Shown here in pieces: positions 30,814-44,930 of a DNA stretch of 64,000 nucleotides (position 1 is the stretch's first letter; every line of letters starts with the position of its first letter). The position numbers and the translations under genes were made by a program. The notes under the pieces were generated by a model that worked only from the letters and a program-made list of their open reading frames with translations, had not been told where the DNA came from and ran no database searches. Source of the DNA: Paraspadella gotoi (lineage: Eukaryota > Chaetognatha). Location: NCBI GenBank assembly GCA_051294375.1, contig CM119263.1, positions 25,567,394-25,631,393 on the forward strand. Direction: 5' to 3'.

Positions 30814-32820
30814 GACGACGGTCGTTAAAGAAAATGGCCACGACCACATGTGACAGTTATTAACACTCGGTTAAAAACTAATGACTAATATATTGTTGGA
30901 AAAATCTACGTACGGAGTAACTACGTAGTATACAACAAAAACTAATCTAAAATTTAAGTACAAAAAAAAATTATTCAAAAGTTCACAATTTTAACTTTTC
31001 AAGGTGAGTGCGTATTTTTTTTTATTTTTTAACACAAACTCTGCACCCAAGTTTAAAAAAAAAACAAACACCTTTTGTATTAAAATCTTTTTATTAAGCT
31101 ACATTTTTCACATTTTTGTCTGAATTACCAATTGGTGTATCTATTGTGATTTTTAATTTGAATCACTCAAAATAATTATTACAGTTTTTAAAAATTGATT
31201 TAGAAAACAATCTTTTACAAAACTTATTTTATATACATGTTCGTGTGTTGATTTTATTACGTGATGGTAAACTTTAACTTTTTTATTTTATTTATTCTAT
31301 GATAACGTTCTTTTGTGTCTGCGATCGTATTAATTATTTGCTGTCTTTCCTAATTAAAACTAAGTATTGATTGATAATTAACTGTTTTTATTATTGAGAT
31401 CCGGAAGTTACAGGTTTGTAGCAAGAAATTGTCCAAGAGTTAGTTCATTTCAATGAAGACATAATTGCCGCTAAAAACAACCTACTAAATACCATTTCAA
31501 TATCTGTCAATTTTTTAAACCCAGAATTGGGTTTTTGGGTTTTCGGAGCTGAGGAAAAGAGGAAACAAAAAAAATATGGCGGCCAACCGAAGATTGGATA
31601 GCGGCGGGGCGCGAGGCGTACATGGAATTACGGGTCCAAAGGAATACGGGCACAAACGGAAATAGGTTTATCGCGTTGCGAACAAAGAGAGAGAAAGAAA
31701 AGAGAAAGATAAATAATGACGGAAGAGAAAGAAAAATAAGCGGATTAGATTTCCTCTGCGTGGGAGGGAGGAAAAGCGGGGAGGAAGAGGAGGAGGAAGG
31801 GAGGCCACAAGGGTGGCGGGGGGGGAGGGTCGGCGGAGTTGGGGGGGATGGAATCGCGCCATACGATCTTCATTCTGATTTTCCGTCTCAGTTGTGGCTA
31901 CGTCGATCAAAGCGGAGATGGAATCAAAAAGAAAGAAAACAAAAGAGAAGAAAGGAAAAAAGGAAAGAAAACGTATGAACGAAGAAAAAATAATAGAAAA
32001 ATCGAGCAAGGGTATAAAGGGAGAAAAAAAAGAGAAAAATAAGAGGAGGAAAAACTGACTTGATGAAAAAAAAATGAAAAAATAAAATTAGAATCAAAAA
32101 CGGAAAAATTCTTAAAAAAGAAAGATGTTATATCAACGAATCCGACGCGACTGAAAAGACGACGACGACGACGACGATTTAATTCAGACGAACAACTCAT
32201 CGGTTTTTATCGCCAACGCGAATTCTCCCGCGATTAATTCGACTTCCGGTTTTTTAAAAAAAATTCGAAGCGAACTTGGAAAGAAAAGTTTCTTGGAATC
32301 TTAAAAAGACGAAATGGGGAAGTTGGTGTTGGCATTGGCGTCGGCATTCTTAGCGTTGGTGTCGGCCTTGAGGGTAAATATAAATTTAGCCGCGCTTTAT
32401 CGTCGAAAAAAATCTGATGAATGATAATTAATAATATAAGCTGTTTTTCGTAGGTTCTAAATGTAGTAGAATCATGATTATGTCCCCTTTGTCAAAGAGT
32501 GAAACTCTCTCCATAATTCACTGACAGCGCTGCATGAACCACACCTCATTCGGATCTAAAATCTCTCATCGCAACAGATTTACATATGATTTCCTATTAC
32601 CTTTAATCTATTCGTTGACAGAGACGAAGCAAACCGTCGACGACATGTCGGCCCGACGCTGGATTATTTAACTAACGTGATTGAAGTCGGGTGACTCAAA
32701 ACGCCAGAACGTCACGTGACTTTTAAACCGGATGCATTCACCGGAAATGATCGCGACTCGAAGCGGATGGGAGGAAACGAGAGGAAGGGGGCGTGGTCTG
32801 TCAGGCCTGACCGGACATCC

Positions 32821-32955
<135 letters not shown>

Positions 32956-33391
32956 ATATTGAAATATTGAAAGCAAAAGTGAGGCTTTAGGCCAGTGTTT
33001 AAAGCTACGTTTTTGATAAATAATTACTCCTGTAATATAATAACAAGAACTGATGTATTCTACTATTCTTCTAGTTTACAGATTGTGTGCGCTCTTTCTA
33101 ATTCGCAATTTAAACATTTATTCTTGTTAGAAACCCGATCCCAACATATAAAAATTTCTATTGGAGAAATGTTAGTATAAACAGTATAAACAGTGTTTGT
33201 AGCAATGCGATCAATGTTACCATCAAATAGAGAGAGAGAGAGAGAGAGAAACCGTGGGGCAAAGATCAGTCGTGCACGAAGGGAAAAAAATTCTGCAGAA
33301 ATATGGCGTAAGAAATTGACCGTAAGTGAAGCAACGTCGAGCGCGAGAAATACGCCGCGAGAAACGCCTTGGGGCGCCGAATTTATGTCTA

Positions 33392-33394
<3 letters not shown>

Positions 33395-33480
<86 letters not shown>
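33395..33480 (+). repeat. (CT)n microsatellite
   Basis: CT run with one TT interruption; opposite strand polarity to the neighbouring GA tracts. A short (GA)n tract lies at 33229-33249. Confidence 0.95.
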
Positions 33481-33485
<5 letters not shown>

Positions 33486-34338
33486 TTCCATAATGTCGAT
33501 GCGCGTCTGTGATATTTTCTGGAAAGCGGAAACGACCAACGTCTTTGCCAAGACGAAAATGTCAGGGAAAAGGGAAAGGGAGAGAGAGAGAGGAGAGAAT
33601 TTCAAATTTTCGTTCCTTTCTTTCTTTTCATTTGCATAGATTCTTTCTTTTGTCTTTCATTATTAATGTTCTTCTTTTTCCACACCTTTCCTTCATTTTC
33701 AAATATTCGTTTCTTTATTTTTTTCGTATTCTTTCTCTACATCTTTAATTTCTTACGATTCTTTCTTTCTCCCTATCTTTTCCCTTCCTTTCTTCTTTTC
33801 CCTTCCCTTCCATAATTTTCCCGTTTTTCTTTTCTTTTTTTTTCTTTTTTTCAGTCTAAAACTTCATTCGATTGCTCTCTCCTTTTCTTTTTTTTTTTGA
33901 CTATCCCTTCTTACATATCTCTCCTGCTTTTTTTTGTTGTTTAATATTTCTTTTTGTTTAGAATATTATGTTTTTTCTTTTTTTTATTCCCTTCTGTCTT
34001 CGCAGTGCACATTGCTTTTCAAATTCACTGCAATCTCATTCCCTCTCCTCAGAACTCGGACAAAAGCCCTTATTTCTTATCCTACAATCTTTTAAGCCTT
34101 TATGTTTATCCTTCTTTTACTCCTCGAATTAATGCGACTTTCTATTCTGTCCGATCTGCCTGCTATTTTTTCTTTTTATCATTTCCCCCTTTCCCCTCTT
34201 CTTCCTAATTCTTCTGTTTCGCTTTCCCACCTCTCTGCCCCTCCAACTCGGCTTAGTCTGCTCAGTAGTCACTCTCGTAAAATCCTTTAGATCTCCGTTT
34301 TATCCACTTTCAACTTCTAGACCCGTTTTAACTCGACC

Positions 34339-34440
34339 ACGACGAACGACGACGACGACGACGACGACGGAAAATGACAAAGATGTTGATGTTGACGACG
34401 ACGATGACGACGACGCTGACTACGACGTTGACGACGAAGC
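34339..34440 (+). repeat. (GAC)n-rich trinucleotide cluster
   Basis: ACGACGACGACGACG runs interspersed with GATGTTGATGTTGACGACG. The cluster extends weakly to about 34.6 kb. Confidence 0.8.
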
Positions 34441-36276
34441 CAAAGACAAACGATGATAACGACGTCGAACGACTATAAAAAACCAACGAACTGAAAAGAT
34501 AAAAGTGAAGAATAAGAACGACGATAGCAACGAACGATCATGTCACAAACGGAGAAGACGACGATATCGACGACGAATGACGATGACGACGACGAGCAGA
34601 CAAAACCATTTCCATCTCGAGAAGATTCAATTACAGTAGAAAGAGATAGAAATAAAAAGTTCCATCATTTTTTTTTTTCAGGACGAAAACGAAGCGTTAA
34701 AGAGAGCGAGCCAACGCTCCCGACCGTGGCCAGCATTCGCTCTGCATTGGTGTTTGTTTTAATAATTTTTGTGAGTGCAGTCACCGGCATTATGACAAAT
34801 TAGCATCACTGAAAAGTGTTTTCAATGGGGGCGGGGGATTGTCGGAATTGGGAATCGGGCTGAAGGGAGACATTTCGGCTCTAAGAAGAACATAAAGAGG
34901 CGAGAGGCAAAGAAAAGGGAAAACGACAACTCCCTGTTATGCTATTGTCCAACTAGATCTCGCAAAGTAGGTCGTCGTTAAAAAATAAGGCTTATGTTCC
35001 TTATTTTAATTGAGTTCTTTATTTAGCATCTTAAATAAAGAAATTATACCGTGTAATAACAGAGAAAAATCAACATACGTTTTTTAATTAATGAAAAAAG
35101 GAAAAGGGCTGCGCCGCGCATCAGCTGCGCTCAACTTGTGTCGGTCGAAAAATTCTCTGACACGCTGCACGCAATTTGGCAGCAGTTGCGCGATGGCTGG
35201 GTTGAGAGGAAACGAAGGTTGCTGTGCTGACAGGGGCGCTGGAATGAGCCTAAAGTTCAATCTTAAATGTTTTGATACATTCTGTTATATTTCATTTTCG
35301 TATTGTTAGTCGGATAGTATTCAAAGCGCTGGATCGATAAAGTGTGGGTTCGAGTAGGGTGCAGCTGCGCTCGCGTTTTCGGCGCTGCCGCGGTGGGTGG
35401 GTGAGGCAGAAATTGGATTTTTAACCTTGCATGAAATTGGAGAAAAGAGAATTCGAAAAAGAGGACGGTAATTGTGGGGCGTGGCGGACGGAGTCTGAGG
35501 GGAAATGGATGGGCGGAGAAAAATTTAATGGGAAGAGATGAATGGACTGGGAACAGATGCGATCGTCATGCGACAGGAACAGATAAAAAAAGGAGGAAAT
35601 TAAAAAAAGTAGGTAAAAGATAAAAAAATATATTTATTCGTCGTATTAAATGGAATGTGATGGGTTCAATGGGGAAATAAGAAAAAGGGTAAGATAAAAA
35701 AAACCCATGGCAGATGATTCTTTCATTCTCTTTCGGACCACCAACTTTTATTCGATGTGCCTTTGGCTACCGACAGTCTCATATTGGTTGGGATTAGGAA
35801 TTAGGCGCGCTTAGTTCTATGAGGGTTATTGCAACGGCCATGTTGAACCAAAGGGTCAAAGGCGAGAGAGAATAAAGAGAAAAGGGAGGGAGAGCGGGCG
35901 GAGAGAATGAGCAGTGAATAGAAGTAAAGAGAAGTTCAGGAGGGGATTGACGGGGTAAGGGAGAGAGGGAGGAAAGAATGAGAATTAAAGGGAAGAATGG
36001 AAGATAAGTAGAAAGACAAGTAAGGGAGAGAGGTGAAAGAAAATGAGGAGTGAAGAAAACTTCGGGGAAAGGACGAGTGAGACCAGAGGAGAAGAAACTA
36101 AATGGTCATAGTGACAGTAGTCTCACTCAGTTGGGAGAAAATCGGGTTAAAAGTGGAAATAATCAACCGAGGAGTAAAGCACGGAAAAAGAGAAAGAGTA
36201 AGAGAATGAGTGATTGGATTGAGTAAACCGAGACCGGCGTCATCGCGATGACGCACGCACGAGATAGAAAAGAGAG

Positions 36277-36295
36277 ATGAGAGAGAGAGAGAGAG

Positions 36296-36362
<67 letters not shown>
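36277..36362 (+). repeat. (GA)n microsatellite
   Basis: GA run with one GACGAG interruption at about 36300. Confidence 0.95.
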
Positions 36363-36368
<6 letters not shown>

Positions 36369-36753
36369 GGCGCCGAGGCATTGACTCCGAACCAGAATTG
36401 ATTCAACTCACGAAGACATAAACACGAGTCACTGCATAATCGAGCGAGAGAATGCGGGGGAGGGGAGGAAAGGGAGGAAAGGGAGGAAAGGGAGGAAAGA
36501 GGAGAGGAAAAGGGAGAAGACTGAAGAAATGGAGGAAAGAGGAGTTAGACTTAGGAAGATAAAAGAAAGGAGGAAGAAGAGGCTCGAGAGATGGAAAGGG
36601 TTAAGCCGAGGCGAGGTCTTGAAGAAAGAGATTAAGAAAAAAACGAGAAAAAGGGGGGAAAAAAAGAGGAAAAAATCTCATTATCTGCATTAAATCGATT
36701 GACATCATCGTCATCATCATAAGTTCAGCTCAGAGTCATCATAATCATCTACA

Positions 36754-36788
<35 letters not shown>

Positions 36789-36889
36789 TCATCATCATCA
36801 TTATCTGTCGCTTCGAAAGAACCCAAAGCCAAATAACAAAAGTCCTAGGGAAAACAACAACAACTACGACGACGACGACGACGACGACG
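36754..36889 (+). repeat. Opposed (TCG)n and (GAC)n runs
   Basis: A (GTC)n run at 36754-36788 is followed about 80 bp later by (GAC)n at 36867-36889. The two are complementary and could form a stem of about 20 bp. Confidence 0.8.
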
Positions 36890-37087
36890 TCAACGAGGAT
36901 CGCCCGAGTCTTTGTTGTCCTCGATTTCGCATATAATCAACATAATTCTCCTCTTCCTCGTCTTCGCTCTTCCTGCTCCCCATACTTCACCTTTCGCCTC
37001 CTCCTCCTCATCTCCGGTTTTGCGCGCCAAAGTGGCAGGAAAACCATTGGCACGTGAGCGCCAAAGGAGCGCGTTCGTGCGCGTGAG

Positions 37088-37088
37088 G

Positions 37089-37140
<52 letters not shown>

Positions 37141-37260
37141 AGAGAGAGAGAGGAAGAAGAGAGAGAGAGAGGAGAGAGAAAGCCAACGCCCAGCTGCTGA
37201 CGTCACAACGCGTCCTTTCCAGAGGAAGTGAGAGCGGAGAGAAAGTAGAGACGAAGAGAG

Positions 37261-37315
<55 letters not shown>

Positions 37316-37338
37316 GAGAGGAGGAGAGAGAGAGAGAT
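37088..37338 (+). repeat. Interrupted (GA)n tracts
   Basis: Two GA-rich blocks (37088-37179 and 37240-37338) are separated by a short unique segment containing CTGACGTCACAACGCG, a CRE-like TGACGTCA. Confidence 0.9.
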
Positions 37339-38045
37339 CATCTAGTTTTTTGCGCAGAAGAGACGTCGATTTTGCTTTTTGTCTTTGAGAATTTTTATCA
37401 AACTTGCGAACCCTAATTTTTTTACGAATTAACGGATATGACGTCTTTCAATTCGAAGCTAGATTTCTGCTTCGAATAGAATTTAAAAAAAATGTTTGAA
37501 TTTATTTTAAATTGTCTTCTTTGATCAATACGACCAAATTTAAGGTTATCAATAAAATACGTATAATAAAAATTACATCAGTTTTTATAGTGATTCGATT
37601 TGAAAATGTTTTATTTGTACGATTAACTATGAGCATTAATTCAAAATCATGAGAGTCATAAAATCTTGACACTAATCTGAAAAAATATCGAAGATTAATG
37701 AGACTTCATTTATTTACATCCTTCCAAAAAAGTCGGAAGAAGCTTCTAAAAAGTTCTGAAACATTTTGGAAGAATAACCAATAAACGGGTCCACTTTGGA
37801 TCATGTAACCACCAAGGAACAATGGAAATGTAAAATTTCTACGGTCACACCACACGCAGCCACGACCGTAAATACAATAATATCATCTTCTCAATTAGAT
37901 GTATTCGTTCCTGCTCAAAATGACTTCGTACTTGTCATCTTTTGCTTCATTCAATCTTTTTTTTTTCAAATGTTGAATTTTTTTAACCATCAAATTTTTT
38001 TCTCATCTCGTGAGAAAAAACGCGGGGATTTTCTCGTTTGGCCTC

Positions 38046-38115
38046 CTCAGTATCGTCATCGTCATCATCGTCATCATCGTCATCATCGTCATCATCGCCG
38101 TCGTCTTCGTCGTCA
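38046..38115 (+). repeat. (ATCGTC)n short tandem repeat
   Basis: CATCGTCATCATCGTCATC-type hexamer repeats followed by CGTCGTCTTCGTCGTC. Confidence 0.85.
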
Positions 38116-38878
38116 TCGGTTATAATTTGCATTAAGTTTACGTAAACATTGTAACGCGGTTCTTTTCATTCCCAGATAAAACTGTTGACTTTTCGGCTAA
38201 AGATTTTTTTCTAAAAAGGCTTATGGAAGCAAAGCTCGTTGAAAAATATCAACGTTCGAATATAAATATCGAGGTCATGTTTGTTCAATTTTAAAGAATA
38301 AAACTGATATAATTATATCGATTAAACTTATGATAATTACCAAAAAATCGTTCGTTACTCTAGGAGTGCTTTGGGTTCAGTTTTAGGCGGCCTTTCCTGT
38401 AAAGTGTACACAGTGAACACTGTCGGTAATAAAGTTGTTTACATTTTATTTAAAATTTTCTCCGAATCGGTGTGCGAGGTCGAAAGGCGGCCACTGGCCA
38501 ATTCTCGATCCCGTTTGGATGGACGTGTGGGTGGACGTACGGATCGACGAATGAGTTTTTATTTTAAAATTACTTGTGAAATTTTTTATAGAATTATATC
38601 TTAATTTATATATTGCTGGTTTTAAGACCTGTAATAGCGATAAAAAAATATCTTAATTAACTCGATTCAAACTTCGGATTTTATTGAAAATTTTCAAACT
38701 AATTTTTTTTTCGTTTCGACTAGACTGACTTTGTTTTTCTCTCTTCGCTTATCGAAGTTTGCCATCTGTGTAATGAACATTTTGCTTTGTCAAGAATTTT
38801 CAACGTTTTCCTTATCTTTCTTTTAAAAAAATTATTTAAAGTTTTTTCAAGAATTTTATTTTGAAAGAAAAAGTTTTC

Positions 38879-38998
<120 letters not shown>

Positions 38999-39325
38999 TC
39001 CACCGATAAAAAAAGGGAAAACAATTTTCAAAAATATTTTATATATTTTTTCCACTACTTTTTTTCGTGAAATTGAACATAACGACTCAAACGATTTGAC
39101 ACAAAATCTAATGGAAAACAGAAAACAAAAATGGAAATAATTTTTTCTTTGATATTTTAGATTTTATTTAAAAAAAACGTGGTAACAAAATTCTCTCTTC
39201 AAGGACCAAAAACGGAATCCTCTTCCCTCAAAGGTAAGTTCACCAAATTTCTTGTCGCGATGGGGAGGATCGTTTGAAATTTCCCTCAACGTTGAAAATG
39301 TTTGGTCTTTTCTCTTCGCTTACCC

Positions 39326-39520
39326 CGGGTCAAGAAAAGGGCACCTACTCAGGTCAAGAGAAGGGCACTTACTCAGGTCAAGAGAAGGGCACCTACTCAG
39401 GTCAAGAGAAGGGCAATTACTCAGGTCAAGAGAAGGGCCTACTCAGGTCAAGAGAAGGGCACCTGCTCAGGTCAAGAGAAGGGCACTTACTCAGGTCAAG
39501 AGAAGGGCACTTACTCGGGA
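39326..39520 (+). repeat. 24-bp minisatellite, about 8 units
   Basis: The unit is GGTCAAGAGAAGGGCACTTA plus CTCA (C/T and A/G variants). One unit lacks two bases near 39440, which shifts the frame. Before that, one frame reads repeated GQEKGTYS. The frameshift inside the array and lack of context argue against coding use. Confidence 0.9.
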
Positions 39521-39846
39521 CTAAGATCAAGGATTTTTATCGCTTTGATTTAAGGTTATCCCAAAACCCTTTCACGCCTGGGCGGAGATGTGAACTTTAG
39601 TAAACCCGTCGCTAAAAGAAATAAATAAATAAATCTGGCCCCTTTAATTAAAGTTAAGCCAATTATGAGGCCATAAATCAAGTACAAAGAGACGTTTGCT
39701 CTCGCCCGATTCGTTAAGTATTCAGTATTTTTTTTTTACTTTTAAAATGTACGAAAGTAACATTTTGTAGAAGCATCTTGATTTTCGTCAAATTATATAG
39801 CAAAAAATCATATTTACCTACTTTTCCTTTAAATATCTTATCGAGC

Positions 39847-39849
<3 letters not shown>

Positions 39850-39936
<87 letters not shown>
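39850..39936 (+). repeat. (CT)n microsatellite
   Basis: CT runs interrupted by a T12 stretch. A shorter CT tract lies at 40021-40050. Confidence 0.95.
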
Positions 39937-40651
39937 ATATTTATTGAATAACTCTCAATTTTTCCCGTTCAAGCTCCGCTGGGTTACACGCCACCAATTC
40001 GTCAGTAGCTTTGAAAAAAATTCTCTCTCGCTCTCTCTCTCTCTCTCTTCTTTAAAAAAAACTTGGACGGGTTGAAAGTTTTGCTTTTTAAACCATTTGC
40101 TATCAAATATGACGTCACAAACAAAAAAGGTGATTTTGACATCGAAAATACTTTATAAGAACTTCATACAACCAATTTTAGAAGTTTATAAACTTTTGAA
40201 ACATAAGAACGTTCCTTTGAACATTCTCTAGAGTTGTTCCATATTTATCCAAAGTTGTTTCAACTTTCAGGTTTTTCTTTCTCCTCAATTTTTTCTGTTT
40301 AAAAAAGGAAGAGAGGTTCGGTGGAGGATGACCATTGACCAATACACTACATACATTTACAATACATTCATCTAGTTACATAATTCGTCCTTTACTCGCT
40401 TCATTTGTGAGGTACTAAAGATTATTTGAAAAAGGAAATTTGGACGAGATTTTGTGGTTGTCGTCGTCGCTGTCGTAAAACATGGAATTGAGACTACGAC
40501 AAGAGATGAGGGGATGGAATGGGGGGGGAGGAGATGGCATGGGGGGAGTGGGGAAAGGGGAAATGAGGATACCAAGTCGGCAGTTCAGATGAGGACGGGG
40601 AGCAGAAGGATTAAAGGGGATTGGGATTTTGAGTAAGAGAAAGATGAAGAT

Positions 40652-40661
40652 NNNNNNNNNN
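40652..40661. other. Assembly gap (10 N)
   Basis: Run of N flanked on both sides by GATGAAGAT, suggesting overlapping contig ends. Confidence 0.99.
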
Positions 40662-41865
40662 GATGAAGATTAAAGTCGAAAAAAGTGAGAGTCTCAGTCT
40701 GTAGGTGTGAGAATATTTAAGGCAAAAAAAAAAAAAAAAAAAAAAAAAAAATGAAGATTTTGTATTGAAAAAATATCGGAAGGATTTTGAACGAGCCGAA
40801 AGAGTTAGGGTTGAGAAAGGTGCGGGACTGGGGTGAGGAAGAGGGGCGAGTTAGGTTGAGGAAGTTAGGGCGGACTGTGAGGGTCAAAGGTTGATGGATT
40901 CGTGAGCGGCGGCGTTGATCGCGTTGGCACTGCACGTCGTTGCGTCGAGGTAAGTTTTGCACTTACCCTGTGAAATCGACCCACGCTTGTCTAACGTGAT
41001 TCTGCTGTCTTACCTGTTTTCTCCTCATTTCAGCTTTTACATTACAAGTTGTAAGTACTGATACTGAAACCGTGTTCGACACAGTTTTATTTTCATTTGC
41101 CAAATGTAAATTTAAATGTAAACACTAAACAGAGTAGTCGAGTTATTAAAAACAGACGTTATTCGTGATATCAAAAAAAACTATCAGACCAATGTTTTTA
41201 TGAGAGAGAAGCGAATAAAAAATCTAAAAAAATCTAAAATATCTACAGATAAATAAAAAGGCAAAATCGCGGTTTTATTTAAACGGAAAACTTAAAGATT
41301 TTCTCAAAATATTTAAAATTCGAGAAATTTTCCGTTAAAAACTTGCAAGTAGATAAACGCGCAGTATTTATTTAACAGTTAAAATATTTTAAAAATGAAG
41401 TCCAATGAATAAAAGCAAGTGGCTCCAAAATTTATCAATAATCAAGTAGTGTTGTCGCCGGTTAAGAAACAAAAATTGCAGCGACTAGCAAAGAAATAAG
41501 CTAAGAAACTAAAAAAAATTCGAAAAACAGCAAAATAATATGTTGGGAAATACGAATCTATAAATAATATTACTTTACTACTTTGTGAAATTGTCAATAC
41601 ACAAAAACAAAATACTAATTCATGTAGTGCTTTTTGTGAAATCTAAATACAGAAATGTTTAAAAATATATTATGAGCAGATAAGTAAAAAAAAAAATTTG
41701 GCAATTCATCACTGAATTTTGCATATGGCATAATTTATATAAATCTTAACTAAAATCCCAAAAAATACGAAATATGAATTATAGAGATAGATAGCAAAAA
41801 AAAAAAAACCCAAAAAAAGCCATTTGTTCGCATATACAGCAATACAATAAGGCCTTTGCTACACT

Positions 41866-44800
41866 TTACAGTGAAGTCAAAACCAAAAACAAAATCGAAG
41901 GAAAAATTAAAAAGACGATATCCAATAAAGGTGATTCGTCGTGGAGATCTTTGTCAACCTCTTCCACAAAATTATAAGCGAGATTATTGTAATCGCCTAA
42001 TATTTTGATGTTAATTTTTTGTAATGTACCACGTAATCTGCCCTTCGCTAACTTTCTTAACTTCTTTTTATCGTGAGTTCTTTCCTCCAAGTACAATTCA
42101 CTTGGGAAACCGATTAAAGTTTGCATTTCCCTGCAATCCATTAATGTGCCGCTTACTCTGATCAAAGATTTGAAGCTTGGAGATAAAAATTGAAATTTGG
42201 GCACGTCAACTCCCCTCCGATCCCGATAATGCCGACCGCTGAACACGTTTCTGACATTACCTTCGGAGCTCTTTCCGTGAACCTCCAAGAACCAGTAAAG
42301 GAAAAGATAAAGACTCATTGAGAAAATAGCAATCAATGCGAGCGAAAGTTTCTTAGAATTAATTTTTTTGGAAAAAATTATTACTGCATTAACTGTGGGT
42401 AGGAAAAAAAGTGCCGCGTTAAAAAAGAAACCTTCTCTGAGGATCAGGTAATAGAAAAGTTTTGATCTCGTTTGATCGTACCAAGCTGACTCTTTCTTCA
42501 AGCTAAGCAACGGCATAGTATAATTGCACCAAGTCTTGAAATTTGAAACTAATTTTTTTTTCTCATTATCTCCTTGATGAAAAGAAATACATAACCCCAG
42601 TCCAAACATTGAAAATACGAAGTTAAGAAATATATTAATCATTCCCTTTGACTCAAATTTCGTTAATAATTTTTTTAACGAGATTAATAAAGCTACAACG
42701 ACGACAGTTAAAATGATATTTCCAAACAATTTCCCGCTGACGTAAAGAGTCTTTTGAATATCTACCATTTTACTACCATACTTGAAAAAGCCGTCTGGTT
42801 TAACGTAAGACTGTGTAGATTCCAAGGTCATCACAGAGCCTAAATTTAATATCGCGATTGAAAGTGTGGTTATGCCTACTATTAAAGTCGGAAAAATATT
42901 TTTATTCTCTTTATTAGCCACAAAAAATAAAAATGAATGAACTGAACCCAAACATATTTCGAGTAAAACTATTGTCAAATATATTTTAAAATCGGGATTT
43001 ATTATTCTGTAGTTTCCTAATTTATGTACTGTTGATTTCGCGCGAACAAGTAGATGTCGATTTTCCCACCATTGATAATTATACACTGTTTGTGCGTCAT
43101 CAGTTAAGTCTTTAAATTTAAACTGTTTAAATACATTTTTCAAAATTGTATAATTAGCGTCGTGTGTTTGAGACGTTTCATTCCACGAATTCTTATAAAA
43201 AAATATTCTAGGGTAAACAACGATCTTGAATTTAACAAGGCCGGGTTTCAAATATCGAATTTGTGATTGCTTCATGTATTTATCATTGATGTAAGTTTGT
43301 TTTTCAAAATTAAAAATAAGAGACATTAACAAAAGGTTTAATATCGACAGTAAAATCATTTCGTATTCGTTGTTGTTTTTCTTTTCAACTTTAAAAGTGG
43401 CATTGAATGATTTGAAACTTTTCAAGATGTGACGCGTAATTTGACTAAATTCGGTTAAAGTAAAGACACGAAAAATGATGAAAGGTGAAAAGGTCAAGAA
43501 GAAGATACTTATTCTTAAAGAACTGACAAAAATCACGTAAAGAGAGGTGAAAAGACCCACGACTCCGAGACCGAATCCCGAAAGATAGTATAAGATAAAG
43601 AAGACCATTGAAACACTCTCTTTGGAGACGCCATTGCGATATTGCAATGCACCTTTTGCCAGGCCGACGGTCGAGGTTACAAGGGATATTGCCAGTAAAA
43701 TTTCACGAAAATCCCAATAACATTCCCTATCTCCAAAGAAACTTTCGTCGTTACATGTGCAAAATTTTCTCGTTGGCTCCAAATTCAAATTTTTATCTAT
43801 GGTATAGAATTTGCCCTGTAGTTTGCTAATGCTGTTTTCTACTGGGAGACACAGTTGAGACATGTCGTTCGTAAGTGAGATGATCATGGTTCCCGTTTGA
43901 ATTAGCATTTGTGGAAAACTTTCCAAGAGCAATTGGATCAGATTAGAAAGAGAGAAGAATTCTTCTTTGGCTTTCACCTGGCGGAGTTTTCGTTCCTCTT
44001 CCGGGTTTTTGGGTCTAGAGTCGTTGGACGAGTCCTGATCTTTGTTAAGGACATTCACGGATCTGAATTCAAAAAGAAATTCTCATTGCTCGAAGACTTT
44101 CAGAATTAAACGAGGAAATCTTCCTCAATTTTCTTGTGAATTTTCTAAAGTGACTATTTTCTTATTATTATTCTTTTAAGTCTTAGTCAAGCGAAATAAA
44201 ATTTTGGAAGCAAAATTTTCTTTTAAAAAGTAGTAATTTGTATTGATTTTTAGTAATTACTTAAATTTAAAAACAGACAGAAGAGAGTATTTTTTTTTTA
44301 GCAGACTTTTTATAGATTGCAGAAAAAAAATGTACTTACGAATTTTTCAGTTCCTTTTGGTCGAGAAACAAGTCTATAAAATGTAACGTAGAACCCAAGC
44401 CAAGAAAATGAATAAGACACGAAACTCCGATCCTTCGCCTCGAAGCGACGAGTCTGGGAAAAGACTGTGGGTTCTTGAGAATGACCCCCATCCCGTGAAA
44501 GGTAGATATTATGGTGTGAAGGAGCAAGACGCCTGAAGAGAAGGAGAGTTATCAATCAGAGACTTAATCAATAATCATCTCATTGCTATATATTTGATAT
44601 GCTAAAAGACTAAAAGTTTAAAAAAACTTGATTTCATAATGAAAAAATCCAATATTTCAAGCTTTTTCGTTTTTCCTCGTCGTATGTACACTCTGACGAC
44701 AATACTATGAATGGTGTTTAAAAACGTAATGTAAATAGTAATACAATTATCCATTAAGTTACAAATAACTTTTTCACTCTTTCAAATTCTTCACCTAAAA

Positions 44801-44930
44801 TGCAAAATCCGATGATTCTGAAGACGAGGTGAGGCGACGATATGTACTTGACCACCACTTGGGTGTCGGTCACCACGTCGGCCACACCCAAAGCGACAGA
44901 AACAAAAGGCATCGCACTTTGTAACGCCAT
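41866..44930 (-). CDS. XK-related multi-pass membrane protein (3 exons)
   Basis: Exons 44930-44795, 44532-44340 and 44062-41866 (minus) join in phase to 841 residues. The N terminus reads VSVALGVADVVTDTQVVVKY, like the acidic first membrane helix of XK-related proteins. A second helix spans the first intron (VFRIIGFCILGVLLLHTIIST). Exon 3 holds LLESFPQMLIQTG, matching the family motif (E-x-x-PQL-x-LQ), and several further hydrophobic segments (FILYYLSGFGLGVVGLF, RISIFFLTFSPFIIFRVFTL, LTIVLLEICLGSVHSFLFF). XK-related proteins are plasma-membrane proteins; some (XKR8, XKR4, CED-8) are caspase-activated phospholipid scramblases. At 841 residues it is longer than the usual 350-690; the second half has additional helices. 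No caspase site was assigned. Family call is probable; scramblase activity is inference. Confidence 0.65.

Noticed and set aside
30469-30849. 126-codon minus-strand frame opposite the last GRDP-like exon
   Set aside because: Shadow frame of the GC-rich exon; the plus-strand frame has splice and cysteine-cluster support.
35330-35360. GGGTTCGAGTAGGG resembling a tRNA T-arm
   Set aside because: No D-arm, anticodon stem or acceptor pairing in the surrounding 80 bases.
36912-37388. 158-codon frame made largely of RERERE
   Set aside because: Translation of (GA)n repeats; no non-repetitive domain.
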